Positions 19,082 through 27,985 of a DNA stretch of 64,000 nucleotides are shown piece by piece (the first letter of the stretch is position 1; each line of letters starts with the position of its first letter). The stretch spans positions 1-64,000 of the forward strand of contig JHYZ01000022.1 in assembly GCA_000621185.1 (NCBI GenBank). The letters run 5' to 3'. Source of the stretch: Franconibacter pulveris DSM 19144 (lineage in GTDB: Bacteria > Pseudomonadota > Gammaproteobacteria > Enterobacterales > Enterobacteriaceae). The notes beneath the pieces are model-generated. The model was not told where the DNA came from and did no database searches. It was given only the letters and a program-made list of their open reading frames with translations. The position numbers and the translations under genes were made by a program.

Positions 19082-19723
19082 ATGCAATTACTTAATGAAC
19101 TGGAACGATGGCTAACGGAAACGTTGCCTGAAGTGGCGACGGATCTTAACCCGGGCGCCGATGCGCAAACGCTGGAAGCCCTTCAGGCGATGCTGCCTGG
19201 CGCGCCGCTTCCGCCAGCCTTTCTCTCGCTTTATCGCTGGCACGATGGCCAGAAGATGGAGGTAAATAGCGGCCCGTGGTATGGGTTGAGTTTTCTGCCG
19301 CTCGACCAGGTGATGCAGGAGTTGAAAAGCTGGCGGGAGGTTGCCGAAAGCTTTTCGCCACTGGAGTGGGCAGAGATGAACAGCGGCATGTCGTCCACGC
19401 CCCAGGGGTATATTAAATGTGAATACAGCAATCCGCGATGGGTGCCTTTCGCCTGTGACTGGGGCGGAAATTATCTGGGTATCGATCTCGATCCCGACGC
19501 GCTGGGCGCCCCGGGGCAGGTTATTAACTTTGGTCGTGATGAAGCGCGAAAAATTGCCGTAGCGCCGGATTTAGACGCTTTCCTGGCATGGATGCTGACG
19601 GAACTGAAGGCGGGAAACGTCAACATCCGCGAAGAAGAAGATGGCGGCAGAAGTTTTAACACGCTGAGGCCGGAAAAATACCATTTCCTGGACTCGCTGG
19701 CGGTTATGTTTCCTGAGAAATAG
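19082..19723 (+). CDS. SMI1/KNR4 family protein
   Basis: Protein of 213 residues with the SMI1/KNR4 (SUKH) fold: an N-terminal helix pair, LPPAFLSLYRWHDGQ near 45-60, then WVPFACDWGGNYLGIDLDP near 120-138, the most conserved family stretch. Many bacterial SUKH proteins are immunity proteins for polymorphic toxins; others are housekeeping. No toxin gene is adjacent, so its role here is unknown. It starts with ATG and ends at a bidirectional terminator. Confidence 0.8.
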   Translation: MQLLNELERWLTETLPEVATDLNPGADAQTLEALQAMLPGAPLPPAFLSLYRWHDGQKMEVNSGPWYGLSFLPLDQVMQELKSWREVAESFSPLEWAEMNSGMSSTPQGYIKCEYSNPRWVPFACDWGGNYLGIDLDPDALGAPGQVINFGRDEARKIAVAPDLDAFLAWMLTELKAGNVNIREEEDGGRSFNTLRPEKYHFLDSLAVMFPEK

Positions 19724-19727
19724 CGGC

Positions 19728-19755
19728 AAAACGCGGCCCGGCGGCCGCGTTTTTT
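19728..19755. terminator. Bidirectional terminator between SMI1 and usp genes
   Basis: ACGCGGCC/GGCCGCGT stem with a CGGC loop, flanked by an A-run and a T-run, between two convergent genes. Confidence 0.8.
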
Positions 19756-20557
19756 AGCGCAGCAGCATCAGCGGCAGGCGGCGGCGGAACAGCATGTCCG
19801 CCGCGTGGCGGCCGATAAAATAGCGCCGCCGCTGCGAGTGTCCCCAGGCGCCCATCACGATAAGGTCGATGTTATGCGCTTGCGCATGGCGGCAGAGCGA
19901 GTCGGCCACCGAGGTCCCCTCCAGCATAAACGCCTGCGCCCGGATGCCCGCTTTATGTAATGCCTCAAAGGCATCCTGAAGCGCGGTGGCATTGCCGTTT
20001 ACCATCACAATATGGCATTCCATGCCGTAGAGCAGCGGGCTCGCCGTCAGGCGCGCCAGGTGTTTGCGGCACTCCATGCTGGCGTCGTAAGCAAACAGGG
20101 CGCGGGATGGCGCCGTGAAGGTCTCCGGCACCGCCAGCACCGTTCCGCGATGCAGGCGAATCAGGCTCTCCAGCGGGCTGCCGACCGGGTGGCGCGCGCC
20201 GTCATCGCCGAGCACCAGCAGGCGCGTTTCTGTCAGTTCTTGCAGGATTTCGGCAGGCGAGCCCTGTTTTTGCAGCTGTTGCGCCTTCTCATAACCGGAC
20301 GGCTTTAGCCGCGCGGCGCACTCAGCCAGCAAGGCCTGGCCCTGCGCCATGCGTAACCGCCGCCGCTCCGCTTCGACTTCCCCGAGCTGCGCTGTCAGCG
20401 ACGTTTCACCGATCATGACGTCAGGGCGGTCAACCTCCGCCAGCATATGCAGCAGGGCGAGTGGCGCGCCGAGGGTGGCCGCCGCCCAGGCGGCGTAGTC
20501 GCATACGGAGCGGGCGGCGGCTGACGCTTCCAGGCAGGCAATAACAGGCTTATTCAT
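19754..20557 (-). CDS. Tandem-domain universal stress protein
   Basis: Protein of 267 residues with two UspA folds, about 1-145 and 150-267. The C-terminal domain keeps an ATP-loop-like VMGAWGHSQRRRYFIG segment (G-2x-G-9x-type region, altered). ATG 20557 overlaps the end of the upstream LysR gene, so the two form a coupled operon. That pairing of a stress protein and a LysR regulator is unusual; its role is unknown. Confidence 0.8.
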   Translation of the reverse strand: MNKPVIACLEASAAARSVCDYAAWAAATLGAPLALLHMLAEVDRPDVMIGETSLTAQLGEVEAERRRLRMAQGQALLAECAARLKPSGYEKAQQLQKQGSPAEILQELTETRLLVLGDDGARHPVGSPLESLIRLHRGTVLAVPETFTAPSRALFAYDASMECRKHLARLTASPLLYGMECHIVMVNGNATALQDAFEALHKAGIRAQAFMLEGTSVADSLCRHAQAHNIDLIVMGAWGHSQRRRYFIGRHAADMLFRRRLPLMLLR

Positions 20558-21485
20558 CACTCTCCCTTTGCGGCAGGTCGCCCGCGTTGTATTCCCTGAT
20601 TATCCCGATAAACGCCCGCAGGCTGGCGGGAATATGGCGGTTCGCCGGGAAGTAGAGAAACAGCCCGGGGATTTCCGGGCACCACGCTTCTAAAACTTTG
20701 ACCAGCCTGCCGGCGTTTAACGCCTCCAGCGCGCTGAGCTCCGGCACATACGCGATGCCAAGGCCCGCCGCGGCGGCATCCACCATCAGGCGCGAATTGT
20801 TCAGGGTCAGAACGCCAGGCGCATCGACCGCCACCTCTTCACCTTTTTGGCCAAATTCCCACCGGTAACGCTTGCCGCCCGGCAACCGCTGGCGAATGCA
20901 GACGTGCCGGGAAAGATCCTGCGGGGTAAGCGGCGAACCGTGCAGGGCAAGGTAGTCCGCAGACGCGACCGTGATAAAACGCTGCGTTTCCCCGATGCGC
21001 ACGGCGACCATATCCGCCGGTACGGCTTCGCCAAGCCGGATGCCGGCGTCAAACCCCTGTTCGACAATATCGACCAGCCGGCCATCTTCCACTAAATCAA
21101 GCTCTACCGAAGGATAACGGCGCAACCAGGCGGGCACGACGGCGGCCAGCAACAGGCGAATCGCCTCTTCGCTGCCGTTGATGCGCAGCGTGCCTATCAG
21201 CTGCCCCTGCGTGTCGGCTGTCTCCTCAAGCGCCTGCTCCAGCCCGGCAATATGCGGCGCGATGCGCGTTAACAGCTGCTCGCCCGCCTGCGTTAAGCCC
21301 ACGCTTCGGGTCGTGCGGTGCAGCAGACGAACGCCCAGCCGCGCCTCAAGACCCTTAATGGCATGGCTGAGCGCAGAGCGGGTGACGCCGGTCAGTTCCG
21401 CCGCCCGGCGAAAACTTCGCGCTTCCGCCACCGCCATAAAAGCCTTGAGATCGGCAAGCGTAGGCCGGTTAACTGGTGAATGCAT
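20550..21485 (-). CDS. LysR-family transcriptional regulator
   Basis: LysR regulator of 311 residues of the CrgA/DsdC-like group: N-terminal helix-turn-helix (SFRRAAELTGVTRSALSHAIKGLE, about 19-42) and a substrate-binding domain about 95-300. It is divergent from the SDR gene at 21579, 93 bases away, and by position probably controls it. Its 3-prime end overlaps the universal stress protein gene. The effector is not predictable. Confidence 0.85.
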   Translation of the reverse strand: MHSPVNRPTLADLKAFMAVAEARSFRRAAELTGVTRSALSHAIKGLEARLGVRLLHRTTRSVGLTQAGEQLLTRIAPHIAGLEQALEETADTQGQLIGTLRINGSEEAIRLLLAAVVPAWLRRYPSVELDLVEDGRLVDIVEQGFDAGIRLGEAVPADMVAVRIGETQRFITVASADYLALHGSPLTPQDLSRHVCIRQRLPGGKRYRWEFGQKGEEVAVDAPGVLTLNNSRLMVDAAAAGLGIAYVPELSALEALNAGRLVKVLEAWCPEIPGLFLYFPANRHIPASLRAFIGIIREYNAGDLPQRESDE

Positions 21486-21578
21486 TTCACCTCCTCATGC
21501 AGTTTAGCGTGGCTTATTTTGACAATCATACTGGCATAAGCTCAAAGGCGTACGTTTTTACTACAGGAGAGCGGAAAA

Positions 21579-22412
21579 ATGGCAAAAACCTGGTTTATTA
21601 CCGGCACCTCAACCGGCCTTGGCCGTTTACTGACAGAGCGTCTGCTGGCGCGCGGCGACAGCGTTATCGCCACCCTGCGCAGGCCCGGCGCGCTGGATGA
21701 TTTGCAGGCGCGCTATGGCGAGCAGTTGCGCATAGTGATGCTGGATGTCACCGATACCGCAGCGACGCGGGCTGCGCTGAAGCAGGCTTTTGACCAGGCG
21801 GGGCGTATCGACGTGCTGGTCAACAACGCGGGCTACGGGCTGTTTGGCGTGGCGGAAGCGGTGAGCGATGCGCAAATCGAGCGGCAAATAGCCACCAACC
21901 TGACCGGCTCCATTCAGCTTATCCGCGCTGCGCTGCCTTATCTGCGCGCGCAGGGCGGCGGGCGCATTGTGCAAATCTCCTCTGAAGGCGGGCAGATAGC
22001 CTACCCCAACTTTAGCCTCTACCACGCGACCAAATGGGGCATTGAAGGGTTTATCGAATCCGTGGCCCAGGAGGTGGCGACGTTTGGCATTGATTTCCTG
22101 ATAATCGAGCCAGGCCCGACCGCGACAAGTTTCGCCACCGGTCTTGACCAGGCCGCGCCGCTGCCCTGCTATGAGAATACGCCCGCAAGCGAGATGCGCC
22201 GCGCCATCGCCTCGGGCGACTTTGCCATTAAAGGCGATGCGGCGAAAACGGTGGAGGCCATTATCCTGACGGCCGATTTGCCCGCGCCGCCTTTGCGTCT
22301 GGCGCTCGGCAGCACCGCTTATCAGTCGATTAGCAAGGCGCTGGCGGCGCGGCGCAAGGAGCTGGAGGAGAATAAGCCGCTGACGCTCTCCGCCGACCGC
22401 GAGGATGACTGA
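21579..22412 (+). CDS. SDR-family oxidoreductase
   Basis: Short-chain dehydrogenase of 277 residues. TGTSTGLG (about 8-15) is the cofactor glycine motif, NNAG near 86 is intact, catalytic S near 128 (QISSEGG), and YHATK (Y about 148, K about 152) complete the active site. A basic-residue pattern RRPG after the second strand suggests NADP. Likely target of the divergent LysR. The substrate cannot be named. Confidence 0.82.
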   Translation: MAKTWFITGTSTGLGRLLTERLLARGDSVIATLRRPGALDDLQARYGEQLRIVMLDVTDTAATRAALKQAFDQAGRIDVLVNNAGYGLFGVAEAVSDAQIERQIATNLTGSIQLIRAALPYLRAQGGGRIVQISSEGGQIAYPNFSLYHATKWGIEGFIESVAQEVATFGIDFLIIEPGPTATSFATGLDQAAPLPCYENTPASEMRRAIASGDFAIKGDAAKTVEAIILTADLPAPPLRLALGSTAYQSISKALAARRKELEENKPLTLSADREDD

Positions 22413-22535
22413 TGGGGAGAGGTTGAGACGCGGCCGTCGTTCAGCGGGCGATTCCACTTTTCGCATTCGCGCAAAGCCGCCGGAATCCGCAACTATACTT
22501 GCTGAACGACTGCCTCTCCCTGCGCCGGATAAAAC

Positions 22536-24365
22536 ATGACTGCCAACGACGCCAGCTCCTCTCCATGCCCCATCTGCAAGCACGGTATTATCGGCGACCT
22601 GCGAACCTGCGCGCTGGTCACCACGCAAGGAGCTATCGATTTCTGGTGCTGGCCGGAACTCGACAGCCCTTCGCTGTTTAGCGCCCTGCTGGATAATGAG
22701 CGCGCGGGCGCTTTTACGCTTTCGCCGCAAGGGGAAGGGTGGCGTTCCGTGCAGTTTTATCTGCCGGACAGCAATATTCTGCAAACCCGCTGGCTATCGC
22801 AGCACAGCGTCGTTGAGCTGAACGACTTTATGCCGGTTCAGGCCTCTGCGGAGGCGCTGCCTTGCATTGTGCGCCGGGTCAAAGTGGCGCAGGGCGAGGC
22901 GACATTAACCATGCGCTGTAGTCTGAAGTTTGATTACGCCAGGCTTACGCCCGATCTCCAGGTGCTGGAAAACACCGCCCTCTGGCAGGCGGAGAATCAG
23001 CAAACCGTCACGCTGAACGCTTCTGTGCCGCTGACCGCCGAAGAGGGGGCTGTGCAGAGCCAGTTCACGCTGCGCTGCGGCGAAGAGGCTTTTTTTATTC
23101 TCGGCAGCGAAGCCGTGACGGCGCAGGGGCAGCAGGAAGTGGAACGGTTGCACCACGATACCCTCGCATTCTGGCAGCAGTGGGTCGGCAAAAACAAATA
23201 CCGCGGGCGCTGGCGGGAGATGGTGATCCGCTCCTCGCTGGTGCTCAAGCTTTTAAGCTCAACACGACATGGCTCTATCGCCGCCGCCGCCACGTTCGGT
23301 CTGCCGGAGCTTATCGGCGGCGAGCGCAACTGGGACTACCGCGCCGGCTGGATCCGCGATGCGTCCTTTAGCTGCTATGCGCTTATCCGTCTTGGCTATA
23401 TTGATGAAGCGAAAGCGTTCGGCCACTGGGTGCGCACCTGCATGGAGAACAGCCAGTTTGAGCCGGATAAATTGCAGGTAATGTACCGGCTGGACAGCGG
23501 CACCGATTTACAGGAGCACGAACTGCCGCACCTGGCAGGCCACTTCGGTTCAACGCCGGTGCGTATCGGTAATGGCGCTTACCAGCAGCGCCAGCTGGAT
23601 ATCTACGGAGAGCTGCTGGACACCCTTTATCTCACGACAAAATATGGCGACGGCATACCGCATCGCGGCTGGCAGCACGTTATCCGGCTGGTCGATCACG
23701 TCTGCGATATCTGGAACAGCCCCGACGCCGGGATCTGGGAGATGCGCGGCGAACCGGAGCACTTTCTCTACTCGCGCCTGATGTGCTGGGTGGCGCTCGA
23801 CAGAGCATTGCGCCTTGGCGCTAAACGCTCGCTGTCGATGCCTTATGAACGATGGGAAAGCGTGCGCCAGGCTATCCGCGAAGATATCTGGACCCACTTC
23901 TGGAACCCGGATCTCGGCCATTTTACCTCGACCCGCCATGGCAGCGATCTCGATGGTTCCATGCTGCTGATGCCGCTGTTTCGCTTCGTCAGCGCCAAAG
24001 ACCCCGACTGGCTGGCGACCCTCGACGCCATTAAAAACAAACTGGTGCGCGGCGGCATGGTGCGCCGCTATATCGCCAGCGAAACGCCAGCGGATTCCCT
24101 GCACGGCGAAGAGGGCTACTTCGTCGCCTGTTCGTTCTGGTATGTCGAATGCCTCGCCCGCGCCGACCGGTTAGAAGAGGCGCGCATCGAATTTGAAAAA
24201 GTGCTGATCCACGCCAACCATCTGGGGTTGTACGCAGAGGAATTTGATCCGCTCGGCAACGCGCTGGGCAATTTCCCGCAGGCGCTTTCTCATCTGGCGC
24301 TTATCAGCGCGGCGTATTATCTGGATAAGAAAATGGCCGGGGACGAGCTGACATGGCAGCCGTAG
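22536..24365 (+). CDS. Glycoside hydrolase family 15 protein (glucoamylase/trehalase-like)
   Basis: Cytoplasmic GH15-type enzyme of 609 residues with no signal peptide. An N-terminal beta-sandwich (about 1-220) starts with the typical HGIIGDLRTCALVTTQGAIDFWCWP segment, split around residue 15-39. The (alpha/alpha)6 barrel follows with ERNWDYRAGWIRDASF (about 265-280) and the second catalytic region HGEEGYFVACSFWYVECL near 525. Relatives hydrolyse trehalose or short alpha-glucans. It stands alone, so the substrate is uncertain. Confidence 0.85.
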   Translation: MTANDASSSPCPICKHGIIGDLRTCALVTTQGAIDFWCWPELDSPSLFSALLDNERAGAFTLSPQGEGWRSVQFYLPDSNILQTRWLSQHSVVELNDFMPVQASAEALPCIVRRVKVAQGEATLTMRCSLKFDYARLTPDLQVLENTALWQAENQQTVTLNASVPLTAEEGAVQSQFTLRCGEEAFFILGSEAVTAQGQQEVERLHHDTLAFWQQWVGKNKYRGRWREMVIRSSLVLKLLSSTRHGSIAAAATFGLPELIGGERNWDYRAGWIRDASFSCYALIRLGYIDEAKAFGHWVRTCMENSQFEPDKLQVMYRLDSGTDLQEHELPHLAGHFGSTPVRIGNGAYQQRQLDIYGELLDTLYLTTKYGDGIPHRGWQHVIRLVDHVCDIWNSPDAGIWEMRGEPEHFLYSRLMCWVALDRALRLGAKRSLSMPYERWESVRQAIREDIWTHFWNPDLGHFTSTRHGSDLDGSMLLMPLFRFVSAKDPDWLATLDAIKNKLVRGGMVRRYIASETPADSLHGEEGYFVACSFWYVECLARADRLEEARIEFEKVLIHANHLGLYAEEFDPLGNALGNFPQALSHLALISAAYYLDKKMAGDELTWQP

Positions 24366-24387
24366 CGGGGCGTTTACAGAAAGGGTA

Positions 24388-24414
24388 AGCCGCGCAGTGG
24401 CGCACGGCGCGGCT
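24388..24414. terminator. Hairpin between convergent GH15 and idonate dehydrogenase genes
   Basis: AGCCGCGC/GCGCGGCT pair across about 11 bases between two convergent genes. There is no clear T-run, so intrinsic termination is only possible. Confidence 0.35.
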
Positions 24415-24428
24415 CATGAGGTTTAAAA

Positions 24429-25469
24429 TCAGAATATCAGCTGTACTTTCGCCGCGCGTTCTTTATCTGAGGCGAGTTCCAGCGCGGCGACCGCCTCTTC
24501 CATGTTTAATTGCGCAGAGAGTAACGGCAGCGGGTTGATTTTCCCTGCCTCCAGCCATCTGACCGCAGTAGTGAACTCGTCGATAAAGCGGAACGAGCCG
24601 CGCAGCTGGATCTCTTTCACCAGCAGCGGTCCGACAGGGTAGTTTACCTCCGCCGCGCCCATACCGAGCTGCACGATAATGCCGCCGGGGCGGGTGTAGC
24701 CCACCACCGACGCCACCGCAGAAGAGGCGCCGGAGGCTTCAAAACAGACGTCGAATGTGCCGCCATTCGCCGACCATGCCTTAATAACCTGTTCATCACG
24801 CGGATCCTGCGCGCAAGACGCGCCCATCTCCTGCGCCAGCGCCCGACAGCGTGCGCTGATGTCCGTGGCGATAACCTCGGTTGCGCCAGAGGCGAGCGCC
24901 GCTGCGATAACCAGACAGCCAATCGGCCCTGCGCCGGTGACCAGCACGCGCTTGCCGGTCAGATCGCCCGCCTGCTTAACGGCGTGAATACAGACGGCGA
25001 GCGGCTCGGCGAAAGCGATCGTTTCAGGTTTTGCGGCTTCGGAGTAGGGCACGCATTGCGCCGGATTAACCGCGACATATTGCGCGAATCCGCCGTTCAC
25101 ATGCGGATAAAACTGCGCGCTGCCCATAAAGCGCATTGCGCGGCACAGGTTCTGTTTGCCGCTGAGGCAAATGTCGCACTGCTGGCAGGGCTGGGAAGGG
25201 TTAATCGCCACGCGCTGGCCGGGCTTCAGGGCGCTTTCACGCGGCGCCTGCTCAATGACGCCGACAAATTCGTGTCCCAGCACCATCGGCGATTTGAGCA
25301 CGGACATGCCAGCCCGACCATGCTGGAAATAGTGGATATCAGAGCCGCAAATGCCCCCGCGCTCTACTTTGACCAGCACCTGATCCTCATTCCAGGCGAG
25401 AGTGTGAGTTTCCAGGCGCACATCACGCGCCCCTTTGACCATAACGGCTTTAACAGTTTTATTCTGCAT
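24429..25469 (-). CDS. L-Idonate 5-dehydrogenase-like zinc alcohol dehydrogenase
   Basis: Medium-chain zinc dehydrogenase of 346 residues, similar throughout to E. coli IdnD. Catalytic-zinc residues are the Cys in RGGICGSDIHY, His-Glu in VLGHEFVG, and Glu in AFAEPLAV; the structural-zinc Cys cluster is CQQCDICLSGKQNLC. The Rossmann motif is VTGAGPIGCLV. It would oxidise L-idonate to 5-ketogluconate with NAD(P); L-gulonate 5-dehydrogenase is an alternative in this subfamily. It follows the transporter gene by nine bases. Confidence 0.85.
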   Translation of the reverse strand: MQNKTVKAVMVKGARDVRLETHTLAWNEDQVLVKVERGGICGSDIHYFQHGRAGMSVLKSPMVLGHEFVGVIEQAPRESALKPGQRVAINPSQPCQQCDICLSGKQNLCRAMRFMGSAQFYPHVNGGFAQYVAVNPAQCVPYSEAAKPETIAFAEPLAVCIHAVKQAGDLTGKRVLVTGAGPIGCLVIAAALASGATEVIATDISARCRALAQEMGASCAQDPRDEQVIKAWSANGGTFDVCFEASGASSAVASVVGYTRPGGIIVQLGMGAAEVNYPVGPLLVKEIQLRGSFRFIDEFTTAVRWLEAGKINPLPLLSAQLNMEEAVAALELASDKERAAKVQLIF

Positions 25470-25478
25470 GATGTCCCT

Positions 25479-26840
25479 CTACGCGTTAGACGGTGTGTTG
25501 AATTTTTCCTTTTTCCCCGCTTCCTGCTCACCTTCGGGCGGCGTCATGACCTCAATTTTGCCGACAAGGAACAGGTAGGCGAGAAAGCCCGCCAGGGCAA
25601 CGGCGGCGATATACCACATCGCATACTGGAAATTCTGGGTGCGCTGCAGGATCACCCCGATGATGATGGGGCTCGCGATCCCGGAAAGGTTGCCGAAAAT
25701 ATTCAAAAAGCCGCCGATGGTGCCGATCAGATGGCGGGGAATGACATCGCTGCACACCACCCAGCCCAGATTCGAGAAGGCGTTGGCAAAGAAAGCGACC
25801 GACAGAATGGCGATGGCGATCGCCGGGCTTTCCTGAAAGAAGTTAACCAGCGCGATGGAGCAGGTCAGCAGCATGCCGGTCATTACCGGTAATTTGCGGG
25901 CGAAGGTGCGGCTGCGGCCGCGTTTTAGCAACAGGTCGCTCAGGGTGCCGCCGCACAGCACGCCAGCCATCGCCATAAGATAAGGGAACATCGCGCCGAT
26001 ACCCGCTTTGTCGATAGAGAGGTGCAATCCTTTTTCCAGGTAAACGATAAACCACGTCAGGAAGAAATAGAGCGTGGACGAGGCGGCGAACTGCGCAATG
26101 AAAAGCCCCCAGGTGGTGCGCTGGCGTAAGATGTAGCGCACGGAGGGCCAGTCGACGCGGTTGTCGGTTCCCTGAGATGCTGAACCATAGCCGCCGCCCT
26201 GGCGAATCAACGTCAGCTCCGCCTGGTTCACGCGTTTGCTGTGCTGCGGGTCGCGATAGGCGATAAGCCAGTAAATGCCAAAGACGATGCCCACCAGACC
26301 TGAAATATAAAACGACATCTCCCAGCCCCAGCGGCTAACGATAAACGAGAGCGCGGGCGTAAGCAGCGCAAGACCGATGTATTGCGCGCTAGAATAGGTT
26401 GCCGTCGCCCGGGCTCGCTCGTGGTCGGGAAACCAGGTCGCGATAATTTTGGTGTTAGAGGGAAACGAGGGCGCTTCCGCGATGCCCACCAGCGCGCGAC
26501 AGGCCAGCAGCATCATGAATGACGCCGTGGCGGTGGTGAAAAAGTGGTGAGAGGCCAGACCCATCAGCAGCGTGAAGACGCTCCAGAGCACAATAGCGCT
26601 GCCGTAGAGCCAGCGGGAACCAATCCGGTCGAGCAGGTAGCCCACCGGGATCTGGCTCATGGCGTAAAACCAGGTGAACATCGAAAAAAGCAGGCCAAGC
26701 TGGGTGGCCGATAAGGCGAACTCACCCTGGATATGCGAACCCGCCACAGAGAGATTCGCCCGATCCATATAGTTAATCGCGGTAACAACAAACAACAGGG
26801 TAAGCACTGAGAATCGGGTACGAGTAGGTTTAGCGTTCAT
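25479..26840 (-). CDS. MFS sugar-acid symporter (anion:cation symporter family)
   Basis: Twelve-helix major facilitator of 453 residues in the GudP/DgoT/ExuT group. Signatures are INYMDRANLSVAG at the first helix, GYLLDRIGSRWLYG in loop 2-3 and RALVGIAEAPSFPSN at helix 4. Family members carry hexonates, hexuronates and glucarate with protons. It lies between the SDR (67-base gap) and the idonate dehydrogenase, so an idonate or gluconate-type substrate is inferred. Confidence 0.87.
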   Translation of the reverse strand: MNAKPTRTRFSVLTLLFVVTAINYMDRANLSVAGSHIQGEFALSATQLGLLFSMFTWFYAMSQIPVGYLLDRIGSRWLYGSAIVLWSVFTLLMGLASHHFFTTATASFMMLLACRALVGIAEAPSFPSNTKIIATWFPDHERARATATYSSAQYIGLALLTPALSFIVSRWGWEMSFYISGLVGIVFGIYWLIAYRDPQHSKRVNQAELTLIRQGGGYGSASQGTDNRVDWPSVRYILRQRTTWGLFIAQFAASSTLYFFLTWFIVYLEKGLHLSIDKAGIGAMFPYLMAMAGVLCGGTLSDLLLKRGRSRTFARKLPVMTGMLLTCSIALVNFFQESPAIAIAILSVAFFANAFSNLGWVVCSDVIPRHLIGTIGGFLNIFGNLSGIASPIIIGVILQRTQNFQYAMWYIAAVALAGFLAYLFLVGKIEVMTPPEGEQEAGKKEKFNTPSNA

Positions 26841-26907
26841 TCGTTAGCCTTTTTTCAGTCAGCGACAGGCGGCGTTCCGGCGTTCAGCGCAGGAAGCGAG
26901 CCGGCGA

Positions 26908-27702
26908 TTAAAGGGTGGCGAGCCAGCCGCCATCGACGTAGATCATTTGCCCGTTCACATAGTCGGAGGCGGAAGAGGCGAGGTAGACCGCGGTGCCAAT
27001 CAGCTCCTCGGGTTTGCCCCAGCGGCCGGAGGGGTTGCTGTTGCGTACCCACTGGTCAAACTCCTTGTTCTCGACCAGCGCGGCATTCATGTCGGTGAGG
27101 ATATAGCCGGGGCCGATGCCGTTGGACTGGATGTTATAAGCCGCCCATTCCGCCGCCATGGATTTGGTTAACAGCTTGATGCCGCCTTTGGCTGCGGTGT
27201 AGGGCGCGACAGTCGCCCTCGCGGCTTCGCTGGTGAGCGAGCCAATATTAATGATTTTCCCGCCGCTTTGACGGGCCACCATGCGTCGCGCCGCAGCGCG
27301 CGCCACCATGCGTCGCGCCGCAGCGCGCGCCACCAGGAAAGCGCTGGTCAGATTTACATCCAGCACGCGCTGCCAGTCGCTCAGCGCAAGTTCCAGCATG
27401 GGTTTGCGAAACTGAATGCCGGCGTTGTTAATGACAATGTCGACATGCACATTTTCCGCATCAAGCTGGCTGAAGACGCGCTCGATTTCCTCTTCGCTGG
27501 CGACATTAAAGAGAAAACCGCGGGCGTTGAAACCCTGTGCGTTAAGCTCAGCCAGCGCTTTGTCCATGTGCTGCTCGCTGGTGCCGTTCAGGATAACTGA
27601 AGCGCCCGCCTTCGCCAGCCCGGCGGCATAAGCGAAGCCCAGGCCGCGGGTGGACCCTGTTATCAGCGCCGTTTTACCCGTGAGATCGAAAAGATTGCCC
27701 AT
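26908..27702 (-). CDS. Gluconate 5-dehydrogenase-like SDR with internal duplication
   Basis: Short-chain dehydrogenase of 264 residues resembling IdnO/Ga5DH, which reduces 5-ketogluconate to gluconate. TGSTRGLG (cofactor), NNAG, S in INIGSLTSE and YTAAKGG (Y, K) are intact. Start is ATG 27702 (MGNLFDLTG) after a GAGGA site. Between about residues 124 and 142 the segment ARAAARRMV occurs twice in a row because of a perfect 27-bp tandem duplication, adding nine residues just before the catalytic-serine strand. Whether the enzyme stays active is unknown. Confidence 0.85.
   Translation of the reverse strand: MGNLFDLTGKTALITGSTRGLGFAYAAGLAKAGASVILNGTSEQHMDKALAELNAQGFNARGFLFNVASEEEIERVFSQLDAENVHVDIVINNAGIQFRKPMLELALSDWQRVLDVNLTSAFLVARAAARRMVARAAARRMVARQSGGKIINIGSLTSEAARATVAPYTAAKGGIKLLTKSMAAEWAAYNIQSNGIGPGYILTDMNAALVENKEFDQWVRNSNPSGRWGKPEELIGTAVYLASSASDYVNGQMIYVDGGWLATL
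27275..27328. repeat. Perfect 27-bp tandem duplication inside the SDR gene
   Basis: Two identical 27-base units (27275-27301 and 27302-27328), each beginning GCCACCATGCGTCGCG, followed by six bases of a third. The frame is kept; the protein gains nine residues. Confidence 0.95.
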
Positions 27703-27717
27703 TTCATTCCTCATGTA

Positions 27718-27732
27718 ACATGACTAACAAGT
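27718..27732. promoter_or_regulatory. Candidate GntR operator at the SDR-MFS-idnD promoter
   Basis: ACATGACTAACAAGT matches the site at the GntR promoter (27953) in 11 of 15 positions, including both outer half-sites (ACATG, ACAAGT). It lies 16-30 bases upstream of the SDR start. Confidence 0.5.
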
Positions 27733-27952
27733 TAATGATAATGGTTGTACTGGAGGCGAGCGGCGACGGCAATTGCGGAGGCGAGAAAATGACGGTTAAC
27801 TCACAAATATTTAACAAAGGCAGACGGCGAAACGGCGTGGTTTTTAACTATCTTTTTGATGTTAAATAATATTTCTTAACTTTGCGACAGGGCAACAGAA
27901 TGGCGTGTAAAATTTATCTTGTGATAAACAGCCGGACGCGTTAAAAATTCGA

Positions 27953-27967
27953 ACATGTAGGACAAGT
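27953..27967. promoter_or_regulatory. Candidate GntR operator at its own promoter
   Basis: ACATGTAGGACAAGT is an imperfect palindrome (ACATGT versus ACTTGT on the other strand) 19 bases before the GntR start. Its first 12 bases recur exactly upstream of the dehydratase gene. Confidence 0.6.
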
Positions 27968-27985
27968 ACGATAAAGGCTAATGAC

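Noticed and set aside
22499..22681. Small plus-strand frame at the start of the GH15 gene
   Set aside because: Overlaps the GH15 coding start in another frame and resembles nothing.
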